Part shown: positions 36,791 through 48,210 of the stretch, one piece after another
How the letters are laid out: each line of letters opens with the position of its first letter
Numbering within the stretch: the stretch's first letter is position 1
Source: Nectonema munidae
Taxonomy: Eukaryota > Nematomorpha > Nectonematoida > Nectonematidae
Direction of reading: 5' to 3'
Length of the DNA stretch: 64,000 nucleotides
Assembly (NCBI GenBank): GCA_030549495.1
Contig: JAUIRK010000982.1
Location: forward strand, 234,102-298,101
Made by a program: the position numbers and the translations under genes
Notes under the pieces: model-generated
Seen by the model: only the letters and a program-made list of their open reading frames with translations
Database searches by the model: none
Told to the model about the DNA's origin: nothing

Positions 36791-38099
36791 GTTACATCTT
36801 AAAACGTTTTGTTCTACAAAAAATAATACTTGAAATCAATAACTCAACATATCTGTCATTGAAAGCTGTTGGAACAAAAGATATAACTGGAAAAGAATGT
36901 CTTTCAATTTTAAGTAGTTTAATGGGGTGCTCATTTTCATTGATTCCTTTTCTTTTGTGTAAGGTGTTGAGATTTTTGAAAGGAAAGACCGTAAAGGAAG
37001 CACTAATTAGCATGGTCTATCTGAAAGAATGTGATGCATCTTCTATCAGCACTGCAATTCTATACATTCTTGATGAGTGTAAAATTCAAAAACACAAAAT
37101 TATAAGTCAATGCTATGATCGCGCTTACGTGATGTCAAGTAATATTTTTCTACCAGTACTTATAGATGAAAAATGACAGGCAAGAAAAATGGAGTCCAAG
37201 AAAAAATCAGTGAAGCACTTGAAAGATACACATTCCTTATATTCATTGTCATCAGCTTCACTTAGTTATCACCGCATCTTTCCGTCATATAAACCATATT
37301 GAATTTCTTTTATCATGACCAGGCTTTACAAGTTCACGAAAAAGGTTAAAGTTAAAACTTTTCAGTAAACAATTCAAAAAATTTATTTCAACAAGATGGA
37401 CATCACATTATGAAGTTGTTAATTCATTGAAAAAAAATCATAGAAAAATAATATTTTCTCTGGAAAAAGTAAAAAATAGTTCTGATCTAGATGTTTCTTT
37501 CGAAGCAAGGGGTCTACTTCATTCTTTAAACAATTTGATTCATTAATCAAGAAAATGAGATTTTATGTTGACAATTCCAGTTCCACAGATAATAATATTT
37601 TTGATATTTTCGATGATAACGCAGAAAAAATCAGAACATTTCGTATTCTCTACGGTGAAACCTTACAATTGATTCTAGAGGAATTTGACAACAGGTTTGG
37701 TTTTCGACAAATGTTCATCCTTTTAATTGTTTTTCAGGTTTAACCCTATTAGTGCTGGGGGGGGGCGTAAAACGCCCGCCTTTCACTAAAAAATTAATTG
37801 TAGAAAATTGGCTGAATCATATCCCTTCAAATTTTGTGACTTTTCCTAAAATCGCTAGCTGCATCTTTTGAAACCATTTTCATGGTAGTTGAATGACCCC
37901 TTCATTTCCAAAACTTTCAATCAAAATAAAAAATTAAAATTTTTCAGAAAAATTTTGACATTATCTGTACTTAACCTTATAACTTAGGAACTATATTATA
38001 TAATACCCTGAAAATTTATAATTATATACAGTTTGGAACGCATAACACTTTATATATTTAATTTTTTCAATAATCATGGCTAATTTTTAGAAAATGTCA

Positions 38100-39310
38100 A
38101 TCAAAATTTTGATTGGTCAAAAATATATCTAATAAAATATATCTTCAAATTTTACATAAAATATATGTTTTTATACTAAATCGGTCATGCTGTTTTCATT
38201 TCTGGACTCATTTTTTACATTAAGGAATTGAAAATACCTATAAGTATTAATAAAATTTGCGGTTTACTTCTGAAAATTGTCTCCAAAAACATTCCTTCAC
38301 ATTTTACATAAAATATATGTGTTATACTAAAACGGCCATGCTGGTTTCATTTCTGGACTCATTTTTTACGTTTAGGATCTGGAAATACCTATAAGTGTTA
38401 ATCAAATTTGCGGTTTACTTCTAAAAATTATCTCCAAAAACATTCATTCAAATTTTACAATGAAATATATGTGTTATACTAAATCGGCCATGCTGGTTTC
38501 ATTTCTGGACTCATTTTTTACATTTAGGATTTAAAAATACCTATAAGTATTAATAAAATTTGCGGTTTACTTCTGAAAATTGTCTCCAAAAACATTCCTT
38601 CACATTTTACATAAAATATATGTGTTATACTAAATCGGCCATGCTGGTTTCATTTCTGGACTCATTTTTTACGTTTAGGATCTGGAAATACCTATAAGTG
38701 TTAATCAAATTTGTGGTTTACTTCTAAAAATTGTCTCCAAAAACATTTATTCAAATTTTACAATTAAATATATGTTTTTATACCAAATCAACCATGCTAG
38801 TTTCATTTATGGACTCAATTTTTGCAGTTTGAATTTGAAAATACATATAAGTATCAATTAAATTTGCGTTTAGTTCTAAAATTTGTTTTTATAGCAAATA
38901 GATCATGATGATTTCATTTCTGAACACAGTTTTCGCATTTAGAGGTTTTATTGCTAGTGTCAATCAAATTTGCGGTTTATGTCTGAAAACTATATCCCAA
39001 AATATTCTCTCTAATTTTACATGATATATATGTTTTAATACCAATTCCACCATGATAAATTTTATTTCTGAAATCATTTTTTGCATTTAGAGGTTTTAAA
39101 TGTCTGAAAGTGTCAATCAAATTTTCGATTTACGTCTAATGTCTACAGAAACATTTTTGAAATTTAAATAAAATATCTGTTTATATGACAAATGGAAGAT
39201 GCTGGTTTCATTTTTGGACTCAGGTTTGGCATTTATGGTTTTAAAATATCTGAAAGCTTGAATCAGATTTGCGGTTTACTTCTAGATACTGTCTTCAAAA
39301 ATATTTTGAC
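38100..39310. repeat. Satellite array 1, ~151-bp monomer, about 8 copies
   Basis: The landmark GCGGTTTACTTCT recurs at 38259, 38410, 38562, 38713 and then, more diverged, at 38866, 38972, 39125 and 39271, giving spacings of 151-153 (one shortened to 106). Each unit carries CCATGCTGGTTTCATTTCTG and TCTCCAAAAACATTC. Central units are nearly identical and outer units diverge, as expected from unequal exchange. Confidence 0.93.
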
Positions 39311-39989
39311 TGTGAAAAGGAAGTTCCTCTTTTACAAATGAAAAATATTTAAATCTATAGCTTATCATCTAAGATTACAGTTAACATTTAGCTAAGATGG
39401 GTAGGAAATCTGAAAATTTAGAATAGGTTAGATCAAAAATGGCACAGATGCCAATATGTGAGAATTTAGTCACTATCAAGATATTTTTAATTTAAATTGA
39501 ATTTGTCCATCTTTTTCCTTTTGCGTCAAAGAGATAATTTTTTAGTTGAAGAACGTTGATAACGTTTTGTAATTGAACAATCAACATCACGAATAATTCA
39601 TCAGAAAAAAACCTTTGAAATGAGATTGGTTGACAAATATTCAGGCCTGAGAGGAAAATAGTAATTTTATCCTTATAAAAAAATTTTCGAACACACATTG
39701 AAGAATATAAATTTTTAATGAAAAAAAGAGCTACCAATAAAGAATTATCATAGAATGAATAGTAAAATTACATACTGTAAATTATAATATGACATAGAGA
39801 CTACGAGCTGACAACGAATTTGTAGCCAAAAAGATGGAGGTCCTATCAAGTTAAATAAGTTACTGTAGAATGAAATATTTTGAGTGAATTAAACACCTAA
39901 AGTTGGTTTATTAAATAAATTAAGAAAATAATTATCAGAAAAATACTGCAAGTAGAAGTTATTTTTATGTTTATATATTTGACATTGAT

Positions 39990-41590
39990 TTACAGATTTA
40001 ATCGATTTTTTGACAGGTTTTATTGATTTCATAAAAAATGAACATAACCATTAAATTCTGCATACTTGAAATGTATAAAAACTTTAAAAGAATTAAAATT
40101 TTAATTTTGACATGGGCTGTCATATTTAAATTATTTTGTCAGGTTTGACAAATATTTATAAAAAAAAAGAATATAACCAGTAAAAACAGCCTACTTGAAA
40201 ATGGGTATATGTGTAAAATGCCATACACGGTAAACTTCATAACCTCCCTATACTTTCTATTAAACGTAATTCTCTCATTTATAAAACCGTGCCTGATCCT
40301 TTTCTTTTGGGATAAATCAATTTTTTGACAGTTTTGATTGATTTTTATAAAAAAATGAATATCACCACTGAATTACGCATGCTTAAAAATGGGTATATAT
40401 GTGTAAAAAACTTTATATTATTACTTAGATAAAAAGTTTCTTTTTAAGATGAGCTGTCATATATAAATCATTGCTTTGATAACTTTAATTGATTTTTATA
40501 AAAAAATTAATATCACCGCTGAATTCAGCATGCTTGAAAATGAAAAAACATTATATAATTATTTAGATAAAAAGTTTCTTTTTTGAGATAAGCTGTCATA
40601 TGTAAATCACTTTTTTGACAGGTTTGAATGATTTTCATCAAAAATGAATAGCACCACTGAATTCAGCATATTTGAAAATGGGTATACATATGTAAAAAAC
40701 TTTATATACTTATTTAGATAAAAAGTTTTTTTTTGAGATGAGCTGTCACATTTAGATCAATTTTTTGACAGGTTTGATTGATTTTCATAAAAAAATGAAT
40801 ATCACCACTGAATTCAGCATATTTGAAAATGGGTATATATGTGTAAAAAACTTTATATACTTATTTAGATAATAAGTTTTTTTTTGAGATTAGCTGTCAC
40901 ATTTAGATCAATTTTTTGACAGGTTTGATTGATTTTCATAAAAAATGAATATCACCACTGAATTCAGCATATTTGAAAATGGGTATACATGTGTAAAAAA
41001 CTTTATATACTTATTTAGATAAAAAGTTCCTTTTTGAGATGAGTTGTCACCTTTAGATCAATTTTTTGACAGGTTTGATTGATTTTCATAAAAAATGAAT
41101 ATTACCACTGAGTTCAGCATATTTGAAAATGGGTATACATGTGTAAAAAACTTTATATACTTATTTAGATAAAAAGTTCCTTTTTGAAATGAGCTGTCAC
41201 ATTTAGATCAATTTTTTGACAGGTTTGATTGATTTTCATAAAAAAAGGAATATCACCACTGAATTCAGCATATTTGAAAATGGGTATACATGTGTAAAAA
41301 ACTTTATATACTTATTTAGATAAAAAGTTCCTTTTTGAGATGAGTTGTCACCTTTAGATCAATTTTTTGACAGGTTTGATTGATTTTCATAAAAAATGAA
41401 TATCACCAGTGAATTCAGCATATTTGAAAATGGGTATACATGCGTAAAAAACTTTATATAATTATTTAAATAAAAAGTTTTTTTTTGAGATGACCTGTCA
41501 AATATAAATCAATTTTTTGACAGGTTTGATTGATTTTGATAAAAAATGGACATCACCACTGAATTCAGCATAGTTGAAATATATATGTAA
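39990..41590. repeat. Satellite array 2, ~150-bp monomer, about 11 copies
   Basis: TTTTTTGACAGGTTTGATTG recurs at 40611, 40761, 40912, 41062, 41212, 41363 and 41513 (spacing 150-151), with older copies back to about 40007. Units share ACTGAATTCAGCATATTTG and GAGATGAGCTGTCAC. The homogenised core is 40600-41500. Confidence 0.95.
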
Positions 41591-42173
41591 CATTAAAAAT
41601 ATTTATAAAAACTTATTAATATCTGAGAAAAATAGTGGGGGGGGGCACTTTACGCCCACCCCAGCACTTGAGCGGACAAATTTTGCCCAGCACTAATAGG
41701 GTTAATGAAAAAAACTGCACAATAATGAAAGCACTTTCATAATTATCCCCTGAAAGTGTAGGATTTTTGGAATATGTAAAACTGAAACCTTTTATATCCC
41801 ATCTACAAAATATATCTCAGCAGAATTTTTCGGAACTTAAAGTTGGAAAAGAATATATTAAAAAAAAGATACAGAAAGAATCTAACGTTATTGAAATTTT
41901 TGAATACTCGAACCAGTTAAAGAAGCATTTCCTAACATATAAAAACTATATGAAGGTAATTTAAAGCAATTTTGTATTATGTAAAATGACTCTTATTCTC
42001 TTTCAGGCCTTTTTACGGTAGGTTCGAGTACAGCTGTTTGTGAAAATAGTTTTTTAACCTTGAACAGGATTATGACCCCTCTTAGAAAATCCATGACTCC
42101 GTCTAGAAGAAACAATTTAATATTTCTTTCTTTTATCAAAGAATATACTAAAAAAATGTACATAGAAAATTCA

Positions 42174-42640
42174 TAATTTTTTCAAATAATAGAAGACTTA
42201 CATTTTAAAGAAGTCATCAATTTCTTACTTTTTTGTTTTTCAAGTTTAAAACTTTTTGCAAAATTATATAAATTTTAGAAAAAAAATTTTCTCATTTGTT
42301 GTTAGTCAAACTTTTTCTTTTCTACTAATGAAGTTCTCATTTTTTTAGTGTTGTTAGTTTTTGTTGCCAAATAAATTCAGAAGCTGAAAAGGGAGGTAAG
42401 AATTACAACCCTTACTGATTGGAATAAACTTAACTAATAAGTTTTTGAAATAGTTAAAATTTTTAAAATTAATTATACTCCAACTTTGCCCCCCTCCCTA
42501 GAAAATTTTTTTTGGGTACGCCTCTGATTGTAACATACAAGGATTTAACTTGATAATGCAAAAGCGAATTGTAAAGGGGGTAGTGTTGGCGTTTACTTAA
42601 CAAATTCATTCAAGCATGAAGTTGTGAGCTTTGAAAATTC
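42174..42640. other. Spacer with an isolated hAT-like end
   Basis: The only recognisable item is GGGTACGCCTCTG ending near 42524 (complement CAGAGGCGTACCC), a hAT-style terminus without a visible partner. Confidence 0.3.
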
Positions 42641-44340
42641 TGAAGTTAGCTCATTTGAGTATAAAAGTTTTCTGTTCTGTAGAAATAAAAATTTTGATTT
42701 TATATAGACCTCATAGTTCCAATTTACTTACCTTTCTTTCATAGTTTGAATCTTTATTCTAACGAATTTATAATACTAATTATAAAATATTCGTTAAAGG
42801 TGATTTTAATATAAATCTAAATAAAACAAATGAGCATAATTGATATCGAAGTAGGTTTATTAGCACCTTGTTTGAAGCAAATTTCACCCGAATATCTTAG
42901 GTATGACAAGAATCAGTAACTTTAGCTGTAGATTGATAGATAATATTTTCACAAACTTCCATTATAAAACATGTTTTTCAGGCAATATTACAGTAGATAT
43001 ATCACTTACCTAACTTTATATTTTATCCTGATTTCTCTCCTATTTCTCCACACGAAGTTAGTGGTATTTATCAGAAATCACGTATTTTTAATAATAGAAA
43101 TAAATCTAAATTTTGTCTTCGCCTATCCTCTGAAAATTGGTTCATCAATCCTAATCTCTAATTATTATGAAACTCTGATAAAGTTTTAAGTACAATCTTG
43201 GATGTGTGTCACTTGCTTCCAAATATAGTAAGACATCTGGAGAGAATGACAAATGTTTTAATTCTAAGCTAAAAAATAAAAATGCAAATTATAGAAAAAT
43301 TTTTTGAAAAATAATCCCAAAGGAACTTTTTTTATGCAACTCAAATAAATCAATTATAAGCCTCGACAGTGTTGAGCTCAATTCTTATTTTGCTAATGTC
43401 TCTAGAACGTATGCTTCAAGTGAAAACTTCCATTTGTACCCTACTCATAAAATCAGGGAATGCTTTTTCTTCAAAGAAATTACACTGAATGAAATTTTGA
43501 TTATAGCAAGTTCACTTAGGGCAAACGTTTCTTGTGGATGGGATTCTATCTCTAGCAAAATAGAACTTATCTTAATTAATTTCATTTCCCATAATCTTTA
43601 TACTTTTTCAATAAAACGTTTGAAAAAGGACATTATCCTGAAAGCCTGAAAATTGCAAAAGTAACACAGTAAGATTGCAAAAATGATGTTAATAATTACA
43701 GACCCATTAGTGTATTTTCTTTTATATCGAAAATTTTTGAAAAAATTAAATCGTATGACGGATTTCATTAAAAGATATATTTTGAAAAAAAGACAGTTTG
43801 GCTTCCAGGCAAATTCTTCAAAAGGTCTAGCAATTGGATCTATGGTAAACTGCATTTTTTAAATTTTTCATCAACGTTACAAAACCTGTGGAATATTTGG
43901 TGATTTCTCGAAAATCTTCGATACAATAAATCATGGAATTTTAGTTGAGAAGCTGCATAACTATGGATTTAGAGGCAAGTTCCTCAAAATAATTTTTATC
44001 TGATAGGAAGCAATGTGTAATTTCGAATGGACAGTCTTCTGATCTTATTTATATAAATTCTGATGTGCCACAAGGCTCTATCCTAGCACCCTTATTTTTC
44101 ATTTTGTATATAAACGATATTTTTGAATTTAAAAATGACATGCTTATTTTTTTTCTGTATGCAGATGGTTGCGTGATTTTATACGAAAGCAAATATTTAT
44201 CTTCAAATTATAATGTTTAATGACTTAAGGTAGTTCTATCATTTTGCCTCATCAAACTCTCTTTATATAAACGCTTCTAAATGCCATTATATTGTTTTTC
44301 ATAAAAAAAGTAAAAATCGTAGCATTCCTCTCAAATTGTC
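42640..44340 (+). mobile_element. APE-type LINE fragment (endonuclease and RT), decayed
   Basis: Around 42790 a GDFNINLNKT endonuclease motif and LIDNIFTNFHYKTCFSGNIT are visible. At 43434-43649 the RT thumb-side region ITLNEILIIASSLRANVSCG. Later come NNYRPISVFSFISKIFEK-like, QFGFQANSSK, GDFSKIFDTINHGILVEKLH, and VPQGSILAPLFFILYINDIF followed by YADG. This order is the standard APE-RT of Jockey/CR1-like LINEs. Multiple stops and frameshifts. It stops where the satellite block at 44341 begins. Confidence 0.85.
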
Positions 44341-44931
44341 GTTAATCAAATTTGCGGTTTACTTCTGAAAATTGTCTCCAAAAACATTCATTCAATTTGT
44401 ACATAAAATATATGTTATACTAAATCGGCCATGCTGGTTTCATTTTTTACGTTTAGGATGTGAAAATACCTATAAGTGTTAATCAAATTTTCGGTTAACT
44501 TCTGAAAATTGTCTCCAAAAACATTCATTCAAATTGTACATAAAATATATGTGTTATACAAAATCGGCCATGCTGGTTTTATTTCTGGACTCATTTTTTA
44601 CGTTTAGGATGTGGAAATACCTATAAGTGTTAATCAAATTTGCGGTTTACTCCTAAAAATTGTCTCCAAAAAGATTCATCAAATTTTACAATGAAATACA
44701 TGTTTTTATACCAAATCAACCATGCTGTTTTTATTTCTGAACTTATTTTTCACATTTAGAGGTTTTAAAATATCTGTCAATGTCAATCAAATTTGTGGTT
44801 TATTTCTAAAAGCTATCTCCAAAAATATTCTCTCAATTTTACATGAATATATGTTTTTATACCAAATCAAGCATGCTATTTTCATTTCTGAACCCATTTT
44901 TTACATTTAGGATGTGAAAATACCTATAAGT
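44341..44931. repeat. Block of four satellite-1 monomers outside the piggyBac element
   Basis: Monomer starts (GTTAATCAAATTT or variant) at 44341, 44478, 44629 and 44782; the block ends at CCTATAAGT (44931), exactly where a fifth unit would begin. The same sequence as array 1 at 38.1-39.3 kb, same strand. No TTAA or CCC end accompanies it. Confidence 0.9.
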
Positions 44932-45420
44932 AAGATTTATTTTGGCCATCTGAAACTCCTTTGAAATATATAAATGTATACACTTTCTTCAGGCTCTCCA
45001 GACAACCATATCGAAAAACTAGGAAATTTGGATAGCTGTGAGACGGTGATGATCTCAATAATAAATTGGCTTAAAAAACAGGATTATTTTTAAGGAATCA
45101 GTTTTTATAAATTATGAAGACAAGTCAAAGGGAATCTTATTCTCATGCTCTACAAACTCATTTGTTCCTATGTTTATGATTGATAAGCACAATTTAGAAC
45201 TTATAAATAAATTTAATTTTTTGGGCATTATTTTTGAAATGGAATGACCATATTGATTCTCTGTGCCACAAATTAAGCTACTTGTTCTCGAAATTGGAAA
45301 GTTTGAACTATTTTCCAGTGGGCGTGAAAATAAGAGGTTATAAAGGCACTAGTTTTGTCAATAATAAACTGGGCACATAAAAATTGTGAAAGCAATTTTA
45401 GAAAAAAAGGTATTAAGAAA
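44932..45420 (+). mobile_element. Second LINE fragment (post-catalytic RT region)
   Basis: Encodes IINWLKKQ, MFMIDKHNLELINKFNFLGI, WNDHIDSLCHKLSYLFSKLE and SLNYFPVGVKIRGYK, the region after the RT active site of the same LINE type. It overlaps in protein terms with the end of the fragment left of the satellite block, so the two are not simply one LINE cut by an insertion. Decayed. Confidence 0.75.
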
Positions 45421-45474
45421 CTTACGAGTAGTAAATTTTATATGTTAAATAGTCTAAAAATACATATAAGATCT

Positions 45475-46190
45475 TGAGCCTCAATGGTTGTGAAGGTGTA
45501 CCTCTGAACTTAAAAACAGTTGAAGGTGAGGGGCTCGATCCCCAAGGCTCTCAACTCTTAAAAACAAATTCACAAAAACTGTGATTAACCATCTTAAGCA
45601 TATAGCTTTACGGCTGAAAGTGCTTTGATATCTCCAACAACAAACCAATCAACATATAGGATCTTACTCTATTTACACGATTTTTTTTCCTTTCAAGTAT
45701 GCACATATGTTCAAATTCAATTGTGAATTGTATCAGAATGATACAAGGACAAAATCAAACATTTATTCCAAGATTTAAATCAAACAAATGAAAACAATCG
45801 ATTGTGTATAAAATTCTGATTTTACTGAAAGATTTAACGAGCATAAAAGAAACAGAGTTTATCCTCAACTGTTTCATTTATGCTCGTTAAATCTTTCAGT
45901 AAAATCAGAATTTTATACGCAATCGATTGTTTTCATTTGTTTGATTTAAATCTTGGAATAAATATGTTTACACATAAAATTCTGCTCAAAAAATTTTATT
46001 AAAAATAAATAGCTTTTCTTGCTCCACTCTTTGTTAATATATTCTTCCAATGTTATTCTTTCCTCAAATTTAATATTCATGGAATCAAATCCTCATGAAC
46101 TAACTACTTCAAATCAAATTTCAAAAAATAAATCCAGAGAAGATACTATTTGGGATGGTTAATTAAAGCAATTTATGACTGATCAATACT
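45475..46190 (+). mobile_element. tRNA-headed element, long form, copy B, with palindrome
   Basis: Head with GGGGCTCGATCCCC (B-box position), module ending GTGCTTTGATATCTCCAAC at about 45645, then the same long tail as copy A (34054-34697) in the same head-to-tail order. Differs from A by an extra inverted ~92-bp segment (45757-45847 against 45878-45969). Confidence 0.7.
45757..45969. repeat. ~92-bp-arm palindrome inside copy B
   Basis: Arms 45757-45847 and 45878-45969 are almost perfect inverted copies around a 30-base loop. Copy A of the element has this segment only once, so the palindrome arose in copy B or was lost in A. Confidence 0.88.
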
Positions 46191-46312
46191 TACCATGCTC
46201 TACACTTAGTTGTTATACTTTTTACAAAGCAGTGATTTATGTCTTGTCTTTTTTACGTTAACATTGTTTGTTATAAATAAGATTTATATATGAATAGTAT
46301 AGATATATTAAT

Positions 46313-47615
46313 CAGGGGCGCACATCCGGAGGGGGGGGGCGAAAATGACCTTCGCCCCCCCCCCCTCCCCTAATAATTTTCTATAAATGCAAAGCTGCTC
46401 TGAAATTCTATCAAACATATTTTACAGACGATGCGTGAGAGCTATATAATAATAATCCATTGCTTCAATATGCACACAATAAGTAAGCAATGGTTATCAC
46501 AGTATCTCCTCTTTGTAGTATTTTTGAGCAAACACATGTCGATGATCCCCTAGGTTTTTATCATCTTCTAACACAGTGATTCTATTTCTCTTTCTGTCTC
46601 CTCTTCCGCTTTCTCCGCTAAAACTCAATCATTCACTCAAGCTCTCTTGTTTCATTCAAGCCCTCTTCTCTTGTTAAGCTCTCCTATCTCATTCAGCTCT
46701 ATTCTCTCCAGTGACGTAGCTAGGCTGGGGCATGAGGAGCCGTGCCCACATTCCTATGTACCGCATGGTGCCCCCATGCATCTTATGCGATATCAGTTTT
46801 TGAAAATTTCTCCAATGAAAGGATCAAGAAATTATAAATAATGTTGCGCAAGTTTTTTGTTTTTAAATTATACCCCTTCTATCAACTTTTTTTGGCTACA
46901 CCACTGCTTCTGTCTAATTTGCATTTAGAGTTAAATTAAAATAGTTTTCAATCGTTACAATTTTATATCAATGAATATTGTTAGACTCGCGCAAAGAATT
47001 TTTTTTCAACAAAAATCACTTAATCTTTATCACTACGTTTGTTACATTTGAAAACTTTAATTTTTTAAGTCAAGAAATTTTCTTCAATAGTTATTTGGGA
47101 GTGAATATTTTGACTATCTATTCAGTTTAAAAGCAAGAATACTCTATTTGCTTAATATTTGAGCAGAGATATTTTTTATAATGTTCGATTTTAAATTTTA
47201 TAAGTAACACTGTACATAATTAATTAAATCATTTTTTTAATGTACTTGATCTATTTATGACTGTCAGAATTTTATTTGTAGACAAATATTACATTTTGTC
47301 TCATGGACAATTCTAAAAAATTAAGAGATAAAATGATTAATTTTTTCCTACTTTTTAATTGGGGCATTTTTTCTGCGCACCATATTCGATATGCAAATTT
47401 AATTAAAATATTTTCGCTTAAAGTATAGTATTTAAATTCACCAATTTTGTAAAAAAAATATAAAGTAGTCTTATAAATTTAGGTATGCGCAGAATACACT
47501 CTATTTTAAAGGATTGCTTGAATATTTGGTCTCCCGTGGTATTTCCAGACCACTAATTTTGAAAATTGCAACAAAAATTTTTTTGCCCCCAATAATTTTG
47601 AGGATGTGCGCCCCT
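46313..47615. mobile_element. hAT-type element, ~1.3 kb, non-autonomous
   Basis: Ends CAGGGGCGCACATCCGGAG and complement CAGGGGCGCACATCCTC, flanked by ATATTAAT (46305-46312) and ATATGAAT (47616-47623). Poly-G/poly-C blocks sit just inside the left end. No transposase. Contains the nested element 46709-46906. Confidence 0.78.
46709..46906. mobile_element. hAT MITE, 198 bp, nested
   Basis: Ends CAGTGACGTAGCTAGGCTGG and complement CAGTGGTGTAGCCAAAA, flanked by ATTCTCTC and CTTCTGTC (6 of 8 identical). Inserted within the 46313-47615 element. Confidence 0.6.
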
Positions 47616-47981
47616 GATATGAATATGTATAAATCTATATATAATTGTGAATTGTATTATTTTTCTTCAATTCCAATGCTTGGACACGTTCACCGTTTTT
47701 TAGTAGTCTTTTGTGTGTGCCTATACTATCCAAGATATATTATTACCATTTCATCACGTAATTACTGACATTTTACCATTATTTTTTTTGTAACATCATG
47801 TTTATTTGTGCGGTGTATTTAAATAAATTTCTTCTTTCTACCTTCATGGACAGATCATTCGCCCCTATAAAATGCTCAATAAAAATATACTGAAGTTGTC
47901 ATTCAAGGGCCATTTTAGACAGAAGTTTCATCATGTTGGATCTAAATGGAAAATAGCATGGAGTTGGTCTCTCATTTACAC

Positions 47982-48210
47982 CACGGTTCTTCAACCTTTT
48001 TTACATACGGACCAAAATTTTATTAAAATGAACTCTAAGGCCTAAATTTTTTTATTAAGGGTAAAATCTTACAATATATAAAGATAGAGCGTTTAGTATA
48101 TTAGTGAGATTTTTGTTTCTTTCAATTAAAAAACTTTTACGTTCAAGTCTGATAAAAAGTAAAATCATTTTTCCCATGATTCAAAATGGGCCCTGGGTTG
48201 AAGAAGCCTG
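47982..48210. mobile_element. hAT MITE, 229 bp
   Basis: Ends CACGGTTCTTCAACCTTTT and complement CAGGCTTCTTCAACCCAGG, flanked by ATTTACAC (47974-47981) and ATTTACAT (48211-48218). Confidence 0.78.

Larger units (their letters stand above)
37744..41701. mobile_element. piggyBac-type non-autonomous element built of satellite arrays
   Basis: Flanked by TTAA on both sides (37740-37743 and 41702-41705). Ends are the inverted repeat CCCTATTAGTGCTGGG (37744-37759 and complement 41686-41701), followed by GGGCGTAAA motifs on both sides. A TTAA target and CCC-starting inverted ends are the hallmark of piggyBac. No transposase frame is present; the interior is nearly all two ~150-bp tandem arrays. It sits inside the decayed hAT gene. 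Confidence 0.88.
36790..42173 (+). pseudogene. Decayed hAT transposase gene, split by a 3.96-kb insertion
   Basis: Left part (36859-37743): GTKDITGKECLSILSSL, DECKIQKHKIISQCYDRAYV and an RTFRILYGETLQLILEEFD segment, matching the RNase H-like core layout of ZMYM/DUF4371-type hAT transposases (QCYDGA-like motif). Right part (41706-42173): ESVGFLEYVKLKPFISHLQ, then the hAT C-terminal dimerisation block SSTAVCENSFLTLNRIMTPL and MTPSRRNNLIFLSFIKEY. Several stops and frameshifts accompany the insertion at 37744-41701. Intact termini of the hAT were not found. Clearly dead, and older than the element that splits it. Confidence 0.8.

Noticed and set aside
38100-41590. CRISPR-like regular array
   Set aside because: Whole 150-bp units are repeated with no unique spacers, and the host is eukaryotic; this is satellite DNA.
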